A stretch of 64,000 nucleotides of DNA from Rhinopithecus roxellana (taxonomy: Eukaryota > Chordata > Mammalia > Primates > Cercopithecidae), in NCBI RefSeq assembly GCF_007565055.1, contig NC_044553.1, positions 130,204,241-130,268,240 on the forward strand, written 5' to 3'. This document shows, one piece after another, positions 12,744 through 22,810 of the stretch. The position numbers were made by a program, and so were the translations under genes. The notes beneath the pieces were generated by a model. It was given only the letters and a program-made list of their open reading frames with translations. It was not told the DNA's origin and did not search any database. The stretch's first letter is position 1; each line of letters begins with the position of its first letter.

Positions 12744-13025
12744 GGCCCCCGGGCGCGATGGTTCACGCCTGTAATCCCAGCACTTTGAGAGGCCAAGGTG
12801 GGCGGATCACGAGGTCAGGATATTGAGACCATCCTGGCAAATACGGTGAAACCCTGTCTCTACTAAAAAGACAAAAAATTAGCCAGGGTGTGGTGGCAGG
12901 TGCCTGTAGTCCCAGCTACTGGAGAGGCTGAGGCAGGAGAATGGCGTGAACCTGGGAGGCAGAGCTAACAATGAGCCGAAATCACACCACTGCACTCCAG
13001 CCCAGGTGACAGCAAGACTCGGTCA

Positions 13026-13058
<33 letters not shown>
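12744..13058 (+). repeat. Alu
   Basis: Full-length plus-strand Alu starting 'cccgggcgcgatgg' with a 30-base A-tail. Confidence 0.93.
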
Positions 13059-13060
<2 letters not shown>

Positions 13061-13063
13061 TAT

Positions 13064-13186
13064 GGCCAGGCGCGGTAGCTCACGCCTGTAATCCCAGCAC
13101 TTTGGGAGGCCAAGGTTGCAATGAGCTGAGATCACGTCACTGCACTCCAGCCTAGTGGTGAGACTCTGTCTCAAAACAAACACCAA
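13064..13186 (+). repeat. Alu with large internal deletion
   Basis: Starts as a normal left arm, then jumps at 'gaggccaagg' straight to the right-arm segment 'ttgcaatgagctgag'. About 170 bp are missing. It lies six bases after the preceding Alu tail. Confidence 0.9.
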
Positions 13187-14296
13187 AAAAATAACCCGGG
13201 GCTCTGGAGCAAAACTTTCGTGTTAAACAGAAATCTCTCACTAGGACAATACGCTGTTTTCATAAGGATGAAGAACAACGACAAAAGAGAGCTCAAAATC
13301 AGACATTATGCATACATAAATAAATGAATAAATCTTACAGAACTTTATAACACAAAGGGTAAATATAAAGGTATATAAACTAAAAACCTTATTTATTACC
13401 TTATTTACTTAAACTTATTTATCAACTAAAAACCATATTTTAGCAAGTTAAAAAAATCAGAAAAAAATGAATAATCCCATCAAAAAGTGGGCAAATTAAC
13501 AGATATTTTTCAAAAGACAATTTGTAAATGGCCAAAAACATATGAAAAAATGCTCAACATCAATAAGCATCAGGGAATGCCAATTAAAATCATAAGATAT
13601 CACCTTATCCTAGTCAGAATGGCCATTATTCAAGTCAGTAAATAATAGCTATTGGTGTGGATGAGGTGAAAAGAGAATGCGCTTATACACACCCTTGGTG
13701 GGAATGTAAATTAGTACAACCTGTATGGTAAACAGCATGAAGATTTCTCAATGAACTAAAGGCAGATCTAATATTCAACCCAGGAATCCCATTACTGGGT
13801 ATACACCGGAATGAAAAAATTCAACATATCAAGAAGACATCTTCACTTCCAGGTTTATCACAGCAGATTTCACAATTGCAGAAATATTAAATCAATCCAA
13901 GTGTCCATCAAGGAATAAATACAGAAAATAAATGTGTGTATATATCTCACAAAATACGTATCGCTACATATATCACAATATATCTATATATACATATACC
14001 ACAAAATACTACTCAGTCATAGAAAACAACAAAATAAAGTCTTTTGCAGCAATTTGGATGGAACTGGAAGCCATTATCCTAAGAGAAGTAACTCAGGAAC
14101 AGAAAAACACTCCATGCTGTCACTTGTAAGTGGGAGATAAGTTATGGATAAGCAGGAGCATACAGTGGGATCATAGACATTAGACTCAGAAAAGAGGGTT
14201 GGTAAAGAATGAGAAATGAAAAAGTACCTATTGTGTCCGGAGTTGATTCCTGCCGTGGGTTCGTGGTCTGACTGACTTGAGCGGCGGACGTTCAGT

Positions 14297-14830
14297 GTTA
14301 CAGCTCTTAAAACACGGCAAGGACTCAGTGGCGGACCTTCCCAGTCAAGCGTTACAGCTCTCAAAGACGGCACGGACTCAGCACCAGACCTCCCCCGTGT
14401 TACAGCTCTTAAAGACAGCACGGACCCAGCACCAGACCTCCCCCGTGAGTGTTACAGCTCTCAAAGACAGCACGGACCCAGCACCAGACCTCCCCCGTGA
14501 GTGTTACAGCTCTCAAAGACAGCACGGACTCAGCACCAGACCTCCCCCGTGAGTGTTACAGCTCTCAAAGACAGCACGGACCCAGCACCAGACCTCCCCC
14601 GTGAGTGTTACAGCTCTCAAAGACGGCACGGACTCAGCACCAGACCTCCCCCGTGTTACAGCTCTTAAAGACGGCACGGACTCAGCACCAGACCTTCCCA
14701 GTGAGTGTTACAGCTCTCAAAGACAGCACGGACCCAGCACCAGACCTCCCCCGTGAGTGTTACAGCTCTCAAAGACAGCACGGACTCAGCACCAGACCTT
14801 CCCAGTGAGTGTTACAGCTCTCAAAGATGC
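14297..14830 (-). repeat. 11-unit minisatellite in LTR U5
   Basis: The motif 'gttacagctct' starts at 14297, 14351, 14399, 14451, 14503, 14555, 14607, 14655, 14707, 14759 and 14811. Spacings are 54, 48, 52, 52, 52, 52, 48, 52, 52 and 52 bp. The 48-bp units lack 'gagt' before the motif. The consensus LTR12 U5 that I remember has only two or three related units, so this copy is expanded. Confidence 0.95.
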
Positions 14831-14945
14831 CACGGGCCCAAACAAGCAGCGGTAGCAACGTTTATAGTGAAGAACAAAACCACAGCAGTTCCAGTCCGAA
14901 AAGGGATCCAACCACCTCGCTGCTATTGGGGCCTGGCGTGGCCAG

Positions 14946-14953
14946 CTTTTATT
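14946..14953 (-). promoter_or_regulatory. TATA-like box of the LTR
   Basis: On the minus strand AATAAAAG lies between the CCAAT array and the U5 minisatellite, where LTR12 has its core promoter. Transcription would run toward lower coordinates. Confidence 0.6.
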
Positions 14954-15039
14954 CCCTTATTGTTCCCGCCCATGTTCCATTTCTGTCCTATCAGAGTGCC
15001 CTTTTTTCAATCCTCCCCAGGAATGGCTACTTTTAGAAT

Positions 15040-15220
15040 CCTGCTGATTGGTGCATTTTATAGAGCGTGGATTGGTGCATTTTGCAAAGCGCTGATTGGT
15101 GCGTTTTACAGAGCGCTGATTGGTGTGTTTTACAGAGCACTGATTGGTACTTTTTCCAGAGCACTGATTGGTGCATTTTACAACTGTCACGTAAGCCGCA
15201 GAAGTTCCTGATTGGTGCGT
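15040..15220 (-). promoter_or_regulatory. Array of seven CCAAT (NF-Y-type) boxes in LTR U3
   Basis: 'attgg' on the plus strand starts at 15047, 15071, 15094, 15119, 15143, 15167 and 15211, giving CCAAT on the LTR sense strand. Spacing is 23-25 bp between the first six. Such CCAAT arrays are characteristic of LTR12 enhancers and bind NF-Y in the family. Activity of this copy is inferred only. Confidence 0.85.
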
Positions 15221-15420
15221 TTTACAATCCTCTTGTAAGAAAAGTTCCCCAAGTCCCCACTGGCCCCAGGAAGTCCAGCTGGCTTTACCTCTCACTATGA
15301 GGTAAAATATACACAATTCAGGTCACAGGTACACTAAAAGCCCCAGACTTCACCACTATACAATTCATTCTTGTAACCAAAACCCACTTGTAATCCTAAA
15401 GCTACTTCAATTGTTTAAAA

Positions 15421-16036
15421 ATCTATTTTTTAAAAAAAGCAGTGGTGCACGATTCCTCCACATTTTAAGTGTGTGTTGTATATAGTGACTTTTTTCTATG
15501 CAGACAACATGAAAAGGGGGGAAAGGAGTAATTTTACAAGAGATTTGTTAGTAACTACCTCCTCCAGGTTATCAAATTAACATCAACAGCGATAAAGTCA
15601 GTTGATACCGTGTGCCTGGATATTATGTGATGAGAATGGCACGTTTCCTCTGTGTTCTTCCTACCCTAAACCCACAAATCCGGTCTCATCATGAGACAAA
15701 TATCAGGGAAACCACAAATTAGAAATGTCAATCCCATCAAAACCAAGAAAACTCTGAAATACTATCACATTCAGAAGAGCCTAAAAATACATGACATCTA
15801 AATGTGATGAAGTATCCTGGATGAGATCCTAAAACAAACTTAACATTAAGTGACAACTAAGAAATCTGAATAAAGTGTAGATAGTACTTAATGATAATCC
15901 ATGATATTGGCTGGTTAATTTGATAAATGTCCCACGCTAATGTACAAGGTAAATAATAAGGGACACTGCGTGTGGGGTATGTTGGAAACTATTTGCAACT
16001 ATTCTGTAAATGTAAAACTATTCTTAAAAAATAAAT
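15421..16036 (+). mobile_element. Old L1M 3' UTR fragment
   Basis: Only the last part of the L1M 3' UTR ('catcaacagcgataaagtc', 'ctattctgtaaatgtaaaac'). It directly follows the 3' end of the younger L1 at 15420. The younger L1 probably inserted into, or recombined with, the older one. Confidence 0.8.
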
Positions 16037-16339
16037 GGCTAGGCATGGTGGCTCATGCCTGTAATACCAGCACTTTGGGAGGCTGAGGCGGGTGGAATAC
16101 CCGAGGTCGGGAGTTAGAGACCAGCCTGACCAACGTGGAAAAACCCCGTCTCTACTAAAAATACAAAAAAAAATCAGCTGGGCATGGTGGCACATGCTTG
16201 TAATCCCAGCTACTCGTGAGGCTGAGGCAGGAGACCACTCGAACCCAGGAGGCAGAGGATGCAGGTAACCGAGATGGCGTCACTGCCAGTCTACCTGGGC
16301 GAAACAGCGAGACTCTGTCTCAAAAAAAAAAAAAAAAAA
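16037..16339 (+). repeat. Alu, left half of inverted pair
   Basis: Full-length Alu with A-tail. An opposite-strand Alu starts about 20 bp downstream, so the two can pair. Confidence 0.93.
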
Positions 16340-16359
16340 CCTATTCTTTAAAAAGTGGG

Positions 16360-16360
<1 letters not shown>

Positions 16361-16391
<31 letters not shown>

Positions 16392-16638
16392 GTGAGACAG
16401 AGTCTCGCTCTGTCACCCAGGCTGGAGTGCAGTGGCACAATCTTGGCTCACTGCAAGCTCCGCCTCCCAGGTTCATGCCATTCTCCTGCCTCAGCCTCCC
16501 GAGTAGCTGGGGCTACAGGCGCGTGCCACCACGCCTGGCTAATTTTTTGTATTTTCAGTAGAGACAAGGTTTCACCGTGTTAGCCAGGATGGTCTCGATC
16601 TCCTGACCTCATGATACACCCGCCTCGGCCTCCGAAAG
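16361..16638 (-). repeat. Alu, 5' truncated, right half of inverted pair
   Basis: Minus-strand Alu with a (TTTTG)n tail. It stops at 'ggcctccgaaag', so its first 30-40 bases are lost. Confidence 0.93.
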
Positions 16639-17320
16639 AGAAAAAGTATTTTCTTAAATGTCACTCCCAAGCTTAAGAAAACCAATCATTAGCAATACTG
16701 TTGATACCTCCTTCGTGCATTTCCTTACATTCATTGTCATTTCAAATTTTTAAAATTATTCTCCAATGAGTTTTTAAATCTGAATACTGTATTGTTCAGG
16801 TCTTTTTTCTCTTCAAACTTAGGTGACTATATTTAATTCCATCCATACTTGCACTGTAATCATGAGAAATCACACAAAGCCATATTGTACGTAGGACATG
16901 CTATAAAATACCTGACTGGTAGTTTTCAAAAGGGTCACTTGAAAAACAAGTGAAGACCAAGACACTGTTTCATATGGGAGAATATCTGATGTGTCAAGTA
17001 GATTCTAAGTTGGTGCCCAATCAGCCCCACCTTCTCCAATGCATAACCTTCTAATCCCATTCTGGTTAGTGTAAGCAGGAATTGTGACTTGCTTTGAAAC
17101 AACAGAACAGTGCAAAGGTGGATAAACGTGACTTGGATTCTTATATATGATTATGATTTTGGTTTTGCTAGAAATGTCTCTTGTTTGATGAATTTTATGT
17201 AGCCAAGGGAGAGAAGTCCCCTCGGCAAGGCACTTTATTCAGCCAATGGCCAACAGCCAGAAAAGCAATGGGCTTTTCATGCAATAGACTGTCCTACAGT
17301 TGGTAATATTATATTTAACA
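16639..17320. repeat. Array blocks C1-C2 (copy 2, first part)
   Basis: Paralogous to 11.09-11.8 kb, with the shared 'aggtgactat' region and the 'agccaatggccaacagcc' stretch. A younger L1 cuts it at about 17320 and it resumes at about 20236. Confidence 0.65.
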
Positions 17321-17417
17321 CTGACTCATAGTGCCCAAAGATGTGTACAGATTCAATGCTACTCCTATCACACTACAAATGACATTCTTTAAGACGTAGA
17401 AAAAATTAATTTTTTAA

Positions 17418-17707
17418 AATTTTTTTTGAGACACAGTCTCGCTCTGTCGCCCAGGCTGGAGTGCAGTGGCGCGATCTCAGCTCACTGCAAGCTCCACCTC
17501 CCGGGTTCACGCCATTCTCCTCAGGAGACTAAGGTAGCTGGGACGACAGGCGTGTGCCACCACACCCGGCTAATTTTTTGTATTTTTAGTAAAGATGGGG
17601 TTTCACCATGTTAGCCAGGATGGTCTCGATCTCCTTCCTGACCTCGTGATCCACCCGCCTCGGCCTCCCAAAGTGCTGGGATTACAGGCGTGAGTCACCG
17701 TGCCCGA
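17418..17707 (-). repeat. Alu in L1 ORF2
   Basis: Minus-strand Alu. An imperfect target duplication of about 20 bp ('tagaaaaaa' and following) flanks it. A short local rearrangement replaces part of the left-arm segment near 17520. Confidence 0.93.
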
Positions 17708-18439
17708 TCTAGAAAAAACTATTTTAAAATTCATATGAAATCCAAAAGAGCCCAGACAGACAATGCAATCCTAAGCAAAATGAACAAAGCCGGAGGTATC
17801 ACATTGCCCAACTTCAAACTATACTACAGGGCTACAGTAAAAAAGACAATATTGTACTGGTACAAAGGCAAGCACAGACCAAGCGAACAGACTAGACAGC
17901 CCGGAAGTAAGACCACACGCCTATGGCTATCTGATCTTTGACAAAGCAGACAAAAACAAGCAATGGGGAAAAGACTCCCTATTTAATAAATGGTGCTGGG
18001 AGTACTGGCTAGCCATATATAGAAGATTGAAACTGGACCCCATCCTTATACCATATACAAAAATCAACCCAAGATGGATTAAAGACTTAAATGTAAAACC
18101 CAAACCTATAAAAACCCTGTAAGACAACCTAGGCAATACCATTCTGGACATAGGAATGTGAAAAGATTTCCTGACAAAAACGCCAAAAGCAATTGCAACA
18201 AAAGCAAAAACTGACAAACGGGATCCAAATAAACTTAACAGCTACACAGCAAAGAAACTATCAACAAGTAAACAGACAACCCACAGAAGGGGAGAAAATA
18301 GAAAATATCCTGCAAACTATGCATCCGACATTCTGTAAGGAACTTAAACAGCATCTATGCTGAACTTATTCAGCATCTATAAGGAACTTAAACAAATTTA
18401 CAAAGAAAAACAAATAACCCCATTAAAAAGTGGGCAAAG

Positions 18440-18760
18440 GTCCGGGCGCGGTGGCTCAAGCCTGTAATCCCAGCACTTTGGGAGGCCGAGATGGGCGGAT
18501 CACGAGGTCAAGAGATCGAGACCATCCTGGCTAACACGGTGAAACCCCGTCTCTACTAAAAAAAAAAAAAAAAAGAAATACAAAAAACTAGCCGGGCGAG
18601 GTGGCGGGCGCCTGTAGTCCCAGCTACTCGGGAGGCTGAGGCAGGAGAATGGCGTAAACTCGGGAGACGGAGCTTGCAGCGAGCTGAGATCCGGCCACTG
18701 CGCTCCAGCCTGGGCCGCTACAGAGCGAGACTCCGTCTCAAAAAAAAAAAAAAAAAAAAA
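18440..18760 (+). repeat. AluY, Old World monkey type, in L1
   Basis: Young Alu ('ggctcaagcctgtaatccc', 'gatccggccactgc') with target duplication 'gtgggcaaagg' at about 18430 and at 18761. An additional A-run interrupts the middle linker. Confidence 0.95.
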
Positions 18761-18833
18761 GTGGGCAAAGGACATAAACAGACAACTTCTCAAAAGAAGA
18801 CATACATGCGGCCAGCAAGCATATGACAAAAAA

Positions 18834-19150
18834 GTTCAGCATCACTGATAATTAGAAAAATGCACATCAAAACCACAATGAGATACTATCTCACACCAGT
18901 CAGAATGGCTTTTATGAAAAAATTAAAAAGCATATAAAAAAGCTCAGTATCACTAATTAGAGAAATGCAAATGAAAACTACAATGAGATACTACCTCACA
19001 CAAGTCAGAACGGCTTTTATTAAAAAGTCAAAAAGCATATTTAAAAAAGCTCAGTATCACAGATGATTAGAGAAATGCAAATCAAAACTACAATTAGGTA
19101 CTATGATATACCAGTCAGAATGGCTTTTTATTAAAAAGTAAAAAATAAAA
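18834..19150 (+). repeat. Internal triplication of L1 ORF2 segment
   Basis: About 107 bp of ORF2, from 'tcagcatcactgat' to 'aaaaagcatat', occurs three times in a row. Copies start at 18834, 18942 and 19049. An ordinary L1 has it once. The copies differ at many positions, so the event is old relative to the L1. Confidence 0.9.
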
Positions 19151-19694
19151 GATGCTGATGAGGTTGCAGGAGAAAGGGATAACTTAGACAATGTTGGTGG
19201 GAATATAAATTAGTTCAACCAGTGTGGAAAGCAGTACGGGTATTCCTCAGAGTTAAAATCAGAACAGCCATTCAACCTGGCAATCCCATTACTAGGTATA
19301 TACTCAGAAAAATATAAACCATTCCACATGCATGTGAATGTTCACTGCAGTACTATTCACAATAGTAAAGACATGGAATAAACCTAAATGTCCATCAATG
19401 ACACGAGAAAGAAAATCTGGTACATATACACCATGGAATACTATGTAACCATAAAAAAGATCATGTCTCTTCCAGGAACATGGATGGAGCCTGAGGCTAT
19501 TAGCAAACTAATACAGGAATAGAAAACTACTGCATGTTCTCACTTAAAACTGTGAACTAAATGGTGAGAAATCATGAACACAAAGAAGGTAACAACAGAC
19601 ACTGGGGCCTACTTCAGGGTGGAAGGTTCCGGAGGAGGGAGAGAAGCCTTGCGTACTTGGCTTAGCACCTGGGTGATCAAATAATCTGTACAAC

Positions 19695-20130
19695 TGAAAT
19701 TGGCCTTAGTCCCACAGACAGTTATTTTTGGATAAACATGGAAACTGACCCTGCTGCTGTTAAACTTTGAAACTTGTATTTGTTTTATCTGAGTTCCTTT
19801 CTAAGGAAACAAACTTCAAGTCTCTCACAAAAAGTATCAAAGAACTGAAACCTGATGATGGCCCCAGACTTCAGACCCCTCTTCACCATGATTACTTCCT
19901 TGCACCCTCCCTAGTTACTGTTTTCTTACACATTGTTACATTTCTTCCCTGCTACATAAACCCCTGGTTTTAGTCAGTCAGGGAGATGGATTTGAGACTG
20001 AGTTCCCATCCCCTAGACTGCAGCACCCAATTAAGGTCTTCTTCCTCGGCAATACTTTGTCCTCTCAGCAATTGGCTTTCTGTGCAGCCAGCAGCAGGAC
20101 CCAGAGCAAACCCCTGGTGTTTCAGTAACA
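19695..20130 (+). mobile_element. Solo LTR, ERV1 (MER4-group-like), in L1 3' UTR
   Basis: A 436-bp insert splits the L1 3' UTR text between 'ataatctgtacaac' and 'aaaccctgtgacatg'. It begins TGAAATTGG and ends GTTTCAGTAACA. The 3' part ('agcaattggctttctgtgc', 'caggacccagagc') resembles the U5 of gammaretrovirus-like LTRs. The exact family is not certain. A 68-codon open frame in it is not a gene. Confidence 0.75.
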
Positions 20131-20235
20131 AACAAACCCTGTGACATGAGTTTACCTAAGTAATGAACCTGCACATGTACCCCCAAAGATAAATTTTGTA
20201 AAACACCAAAATTATATTCAAAGATATCAAAATAA

Positions 20236-20490
20236 TCAAAATAAAAAAATAAAACTAACCCAAGCCACTTCTGAAATACAACTATATTGCTTCACAGTAC
20301 TGTCTTATAACAACAAAACCATTCTAATTCCTTTGTGTTACTGCTATTCATTTCATATATACATACATATACATGAAAATAATATACATACATACATACA
20401 TATGCTTAAATCTATACATATATACAAATACAAAAGATATATACATATGCATATATAATTTAATACATTTTTCCTATTTTTCCAATAAAT
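20236..20490. repeat. Array block C2 (copy 2, second part) with AT-rich microsatellite
   Basis: Continues the block broken at 17320 ('cttataacaacaaaaccatt' matches 27230). From 20350 to 20460 it becomes a degenerate (TACA)n/(TA)n microsatellite. A milder version of that tract is in the paralogues at 27300, 11930 and 52510. Confidence 0.7.
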
Positions 20491-21670
20491 GTTCTCTTAT
20501 GATAAACTAAGAATATAAAAATATTAAACCAATAACTGATGTTAATACAAGAAATCGAATAATGTAAAATGCTCAATAAAAACTACAAAAGGCAGAAAAT
20601 AGAAAACAAAATAGAAAGAATGAACAAGGGGAACAAACAGAAAACAGTCACAAATATGGTAAATGTTAATCCAACTGTATCCATTACCACTTTGAACGGC
20701 CATGGTCTAACTGCACCAACTAAAAGACACAGATTGACAGAGTGAATCAAAACACAAGACACAACTATCTGTATAAGGAACTCAAATACAGAGTGAAATA
20801 AATTCAAAGTAAATGGATGAAACAAAATATACTACCTCTAATCAAAGTAAACAAGAGGAGCTGTATTAATTAGGGGCAGAGCCAACTTCAAAGCAAGGAA
20901 AGTTAGGAATAAAGAAAGGCACTACATAGAGAGGAAGAGCCACTCTTCCAATAAGATGTCATAATTCTTAAAACCTATGAGCGTGACAACTACATGAGAC
21001 AGAAAGCAGCAGAACCACAAGGAAAAAGAGGTGTATTCACTATTACAGTTGGAAACGTTAGCATACGACAAGTATGGGCAGATCTAGCAGGTGCTAATTC
21101 AGGAGGGAAACGCTGACCCCAACAGCACCACCAAGCAACTGGGCATAACTGACACCTACAGCCTACTTCCCTCAACTACTGCAGATGACACATTCTTCTT
21201 AAGCTTGTAGGAATATTCAGCAAAATACATCACATTCTGGGACAAAAAAAATACTCAACAATTTAAAGAAAATGGAAATCACACAATGTCAGCTCTCAGA
21301 TTACAGTGGAATTAAATTAGAAATCGCAGGATAACTGGAACAACTGGAATATCACAAAATGCATAGAAATTAAACAACACACTTCCATATAATGTACGGG
21401 TCGAAGAAAACATCCAGATAATTTTTTAATTTTCTAACCTAAATGAAAATGAAAACACAACTTCTCAAAATTTGTGGGATGAAAGGAAAACAGAGCACAT
21501 AGGGAAACATATAGCACTGAATGCATACATAGCAAACAATGAAAGACCAAAAATCTGTCATCTGTATATCCAGCTTTGCAACCTAGAAAAAGAAGAATAT
21601 ATTAAATCCAAACTCAGCTAAAGAAAAGCTGTAAGACAATTAACAGTAAAACAAAGTAAAGATTAAAGCA
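20491..21670 (+). mobile_element. L1 ORF2 remnant
   Basis: Decayed early-to-middle ORF2 ('gttaatccaactgtatcc', 'caaaatatactacctctaat', 'gatacactgacac'-like region near 21140, 'tttaaagaaaatggaaatc'). This is the longest of the four fragments that follow block C2. The others are cut shorter. Confidence 0.8.
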
Positions 21671-22057
21671 ACTGGATTATTCACACAAATATTATCTTAG
21701 TTCTCAGAACACAGAGGCATCCAAAATTAACAGGGCAAACAAAGCACCCAAACACACCCCTTGCTTCCAGGCATGCAGCCATGACCCCCGCAGAAATGAG
21801 GATCCCTTGCTTCAGAAATGATCAGTCTCAGGGTACTGAGGCCAGCACTTTCATTTGCTCCGAAGTCGTACTGAACATTTTAGAATTGCTAAATAACAGA
21901 TTTTTAATGTTCTCACCATAAAATATTGGTCAGTTGGTAAGGTGATGCACATGTTAATTAGCTTGACTAAATCTTCCACAATGAATATAAGAATCAAAAC
22001 ATCACATCATAATCCATACATATACACAATTGACGTTCATCAAAAATAAAAACTTTG
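21671..22057. other. Unassigned low-copy sequence
   Basis: I see no recognisable repeat or coding frame. It is slightly richer in G+C between 21740 and 21860 than its surroundings. Confidence 0.4.
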
Positions 22058-22367
22058 GGCCGGGCGCAGTGGCTCACGCCTATAATCCCAGCACTTTGGG
22101 AGGCTGAGGCAGGCAGATCTCAAGGTCAGGAGATGGAGATCATACTGGCTAATATGGTGAAACCCCACCTATACTAAAAAATTAAAAAAAAAAAAAATTA
22201 GCCAGACGTGGTGGCAGGCACCTGTATCCCAGCTACATGGGAGGCTGAGGCAGGAGAATGGCGTGAACCCAGGAGTCGGAGTTTGCAGTGAGCCGAGATC
22301 TCGCCACTGCACTCCAGCCTGGGCGACAGAGCGAGACTCCATCTAAAAATAAAAATAAATAAAAATA
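22058..22367 (+). repeat. Alu, left half of tight inverted pair
   Basis: Full-length Alu with an (AAATA)n tail. Target duplication 'aataaaaactttg' at about 22045-22057 and 22368-22380. The next Alu begins at once on the other strand. Confidence 0.94.
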
Positions 22368-22380
22368 AATAAAAACTTTG

Positions 22381-22689
22381 TTTTTTGTTTTGTTTTGTTT
22401 TGTTTTGAGATGGAGTCTCTCGCTCTGTCACCCAGACTGGAGTGCAGCGGCATGATCTTGGCTCGCTGCAACCTCCGTTTCCCAGGTTCAAGCGATTCTC
22501 CTGCCTCAGCCTCCCGAGTAGCTGGGACTACAGGTGCCCGCCACCACGTCCGGTTAATTTTTGTATTTTTAGTAGAAAGGGGGTTTCACCATCTTGGTCA
22601 GGCTGGTCTCGAACTCCTGACCTCAGGCGATCCACCCGCCTCGGCCTTCCAAGTGCTGGGATTACAGGAGTGAGGCACTGTGCCCAGCC
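22381..22689 (-). repeat. Alu, right half of tight inverted pair
   Basis: Minus-strand Alu with a (TTTTG)n tail, starting at the boundary of the preceding Alu's target duplication. Confidence 0.94.
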
Positions 22690-22810
22690 ACTTTAGTAAG
22701 TTATTTATGAATAATTCAAAAAGAAAAAACCTAGGTATATAACTATTGTTATGTCTATAATATAAAAGGGCACACATATGTGAGAGAAAGCAAGCAGTTT
22801 AAACGTACCT
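22690..22810. other. AT-rich spacer
   Basis: Unassigned. On the minus strand a GTACGT at 22803-22808 follows 'gacctaaag', a good match to a 5' splice site at the edge of the GC-rich block. Confidence 0.35.

Larger units (their letters stand above)
12561..13320. repeat. Array block D (copy 1) with Alus
   Basis: Low-copy sequence with a counterpart at 53210-54420 ('ttcttggcatcccttgtctg' there, a diverged version here). It is interrupted by two Alus. It runs into decayed L1 ORF2 near 13.2-13.3 kb. Confidence 0.55.
14232..15294 (-). mobile_element. Solo LTR of HERV9 class (LTR12-like)
   Basis: Read on the minus strand the element begins 'tgagaggtaaagccagctgg' and ends '...ccggacaca', the TG...CA ends of an LTR. 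A 4-bp target duplication 'ctat' lies at 14228-14231 and 15295-15298. U3 (15040-15290) holds seven 'attgg' motifs, which are CCAAT boxes on the minus strand. A TATA-like AATAAAAG lies at 14946-14953. R/U5 (14297-14830) is an 11-unit minisatellite. No internal retroviral sequence is present, so it is a solo LTR left by recombination. It sits in the L1 3' UTR. Confidence 0.93.
13321..15420 (+). mobile_element. L1 (primate L1PA/L1PB-like) 3' part, split by an LTR
   Basis: ORF2 C-terminal region and 3' UTR of an L1 younger than the L1M copies ('cccatcaaaaagtgggcaaa', 'ggaatgccaattaaaatcat', 'cagcaatttggatggaactg'). The 3' UTR resumes after the LTR with 'gtcacaggtacactaaaa'. All frames are disrupted. 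(AT)-rich 'tatatctatatatacat' at 13970-14000 is a small local expansion. Confidence 0.88.
17321..20235 (+). mobile_element. Younger L1 (L1PA-like) ORF2 and 3' UTR
   Basis: Well-preserved L1 ORF2 sequence ('gattcaatgctactcctatc', 'aaaagagcccagacagacaa', 'ctatctgatctttgacaaag') running to a 3' UTR end at 'cctgcacatgtaccccc'. It is 5' truncated. It is interrupted by the Alus at 17418 and 18440, an internal triplication (18834-19150) and a solo LTR (19695-20130). Stop codons and indels remove any coding ability. Confidence 0.92.

Noticed and set aside
14300..14830. CRISPR-like look of regularly spaced repeats
   Set aside because: The units are contiguous with no unique spacers, lie within an LTR, and the host is a primate.
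14277..15211. Open frames of 67-168 codons with repeated 'LQLSKTARTQHQTSPV'
   Set aside because: They are translations, antisense to the LTR, of the U5 minisatellite and U3 of an LTR12-type element.
17690..18217. L1 ORF2-like protein segments
   Set aside because: Real L1 ORF2 sequence but truncated, with stops, indels and Alu insertions. It is not a working gene.
20340..20460. Possible origin or matrix-attachment AT-rich element
   Set aside because: It is a simple degenerate (TACA)n/(TA)n microsatellite and nothing else supports a function.
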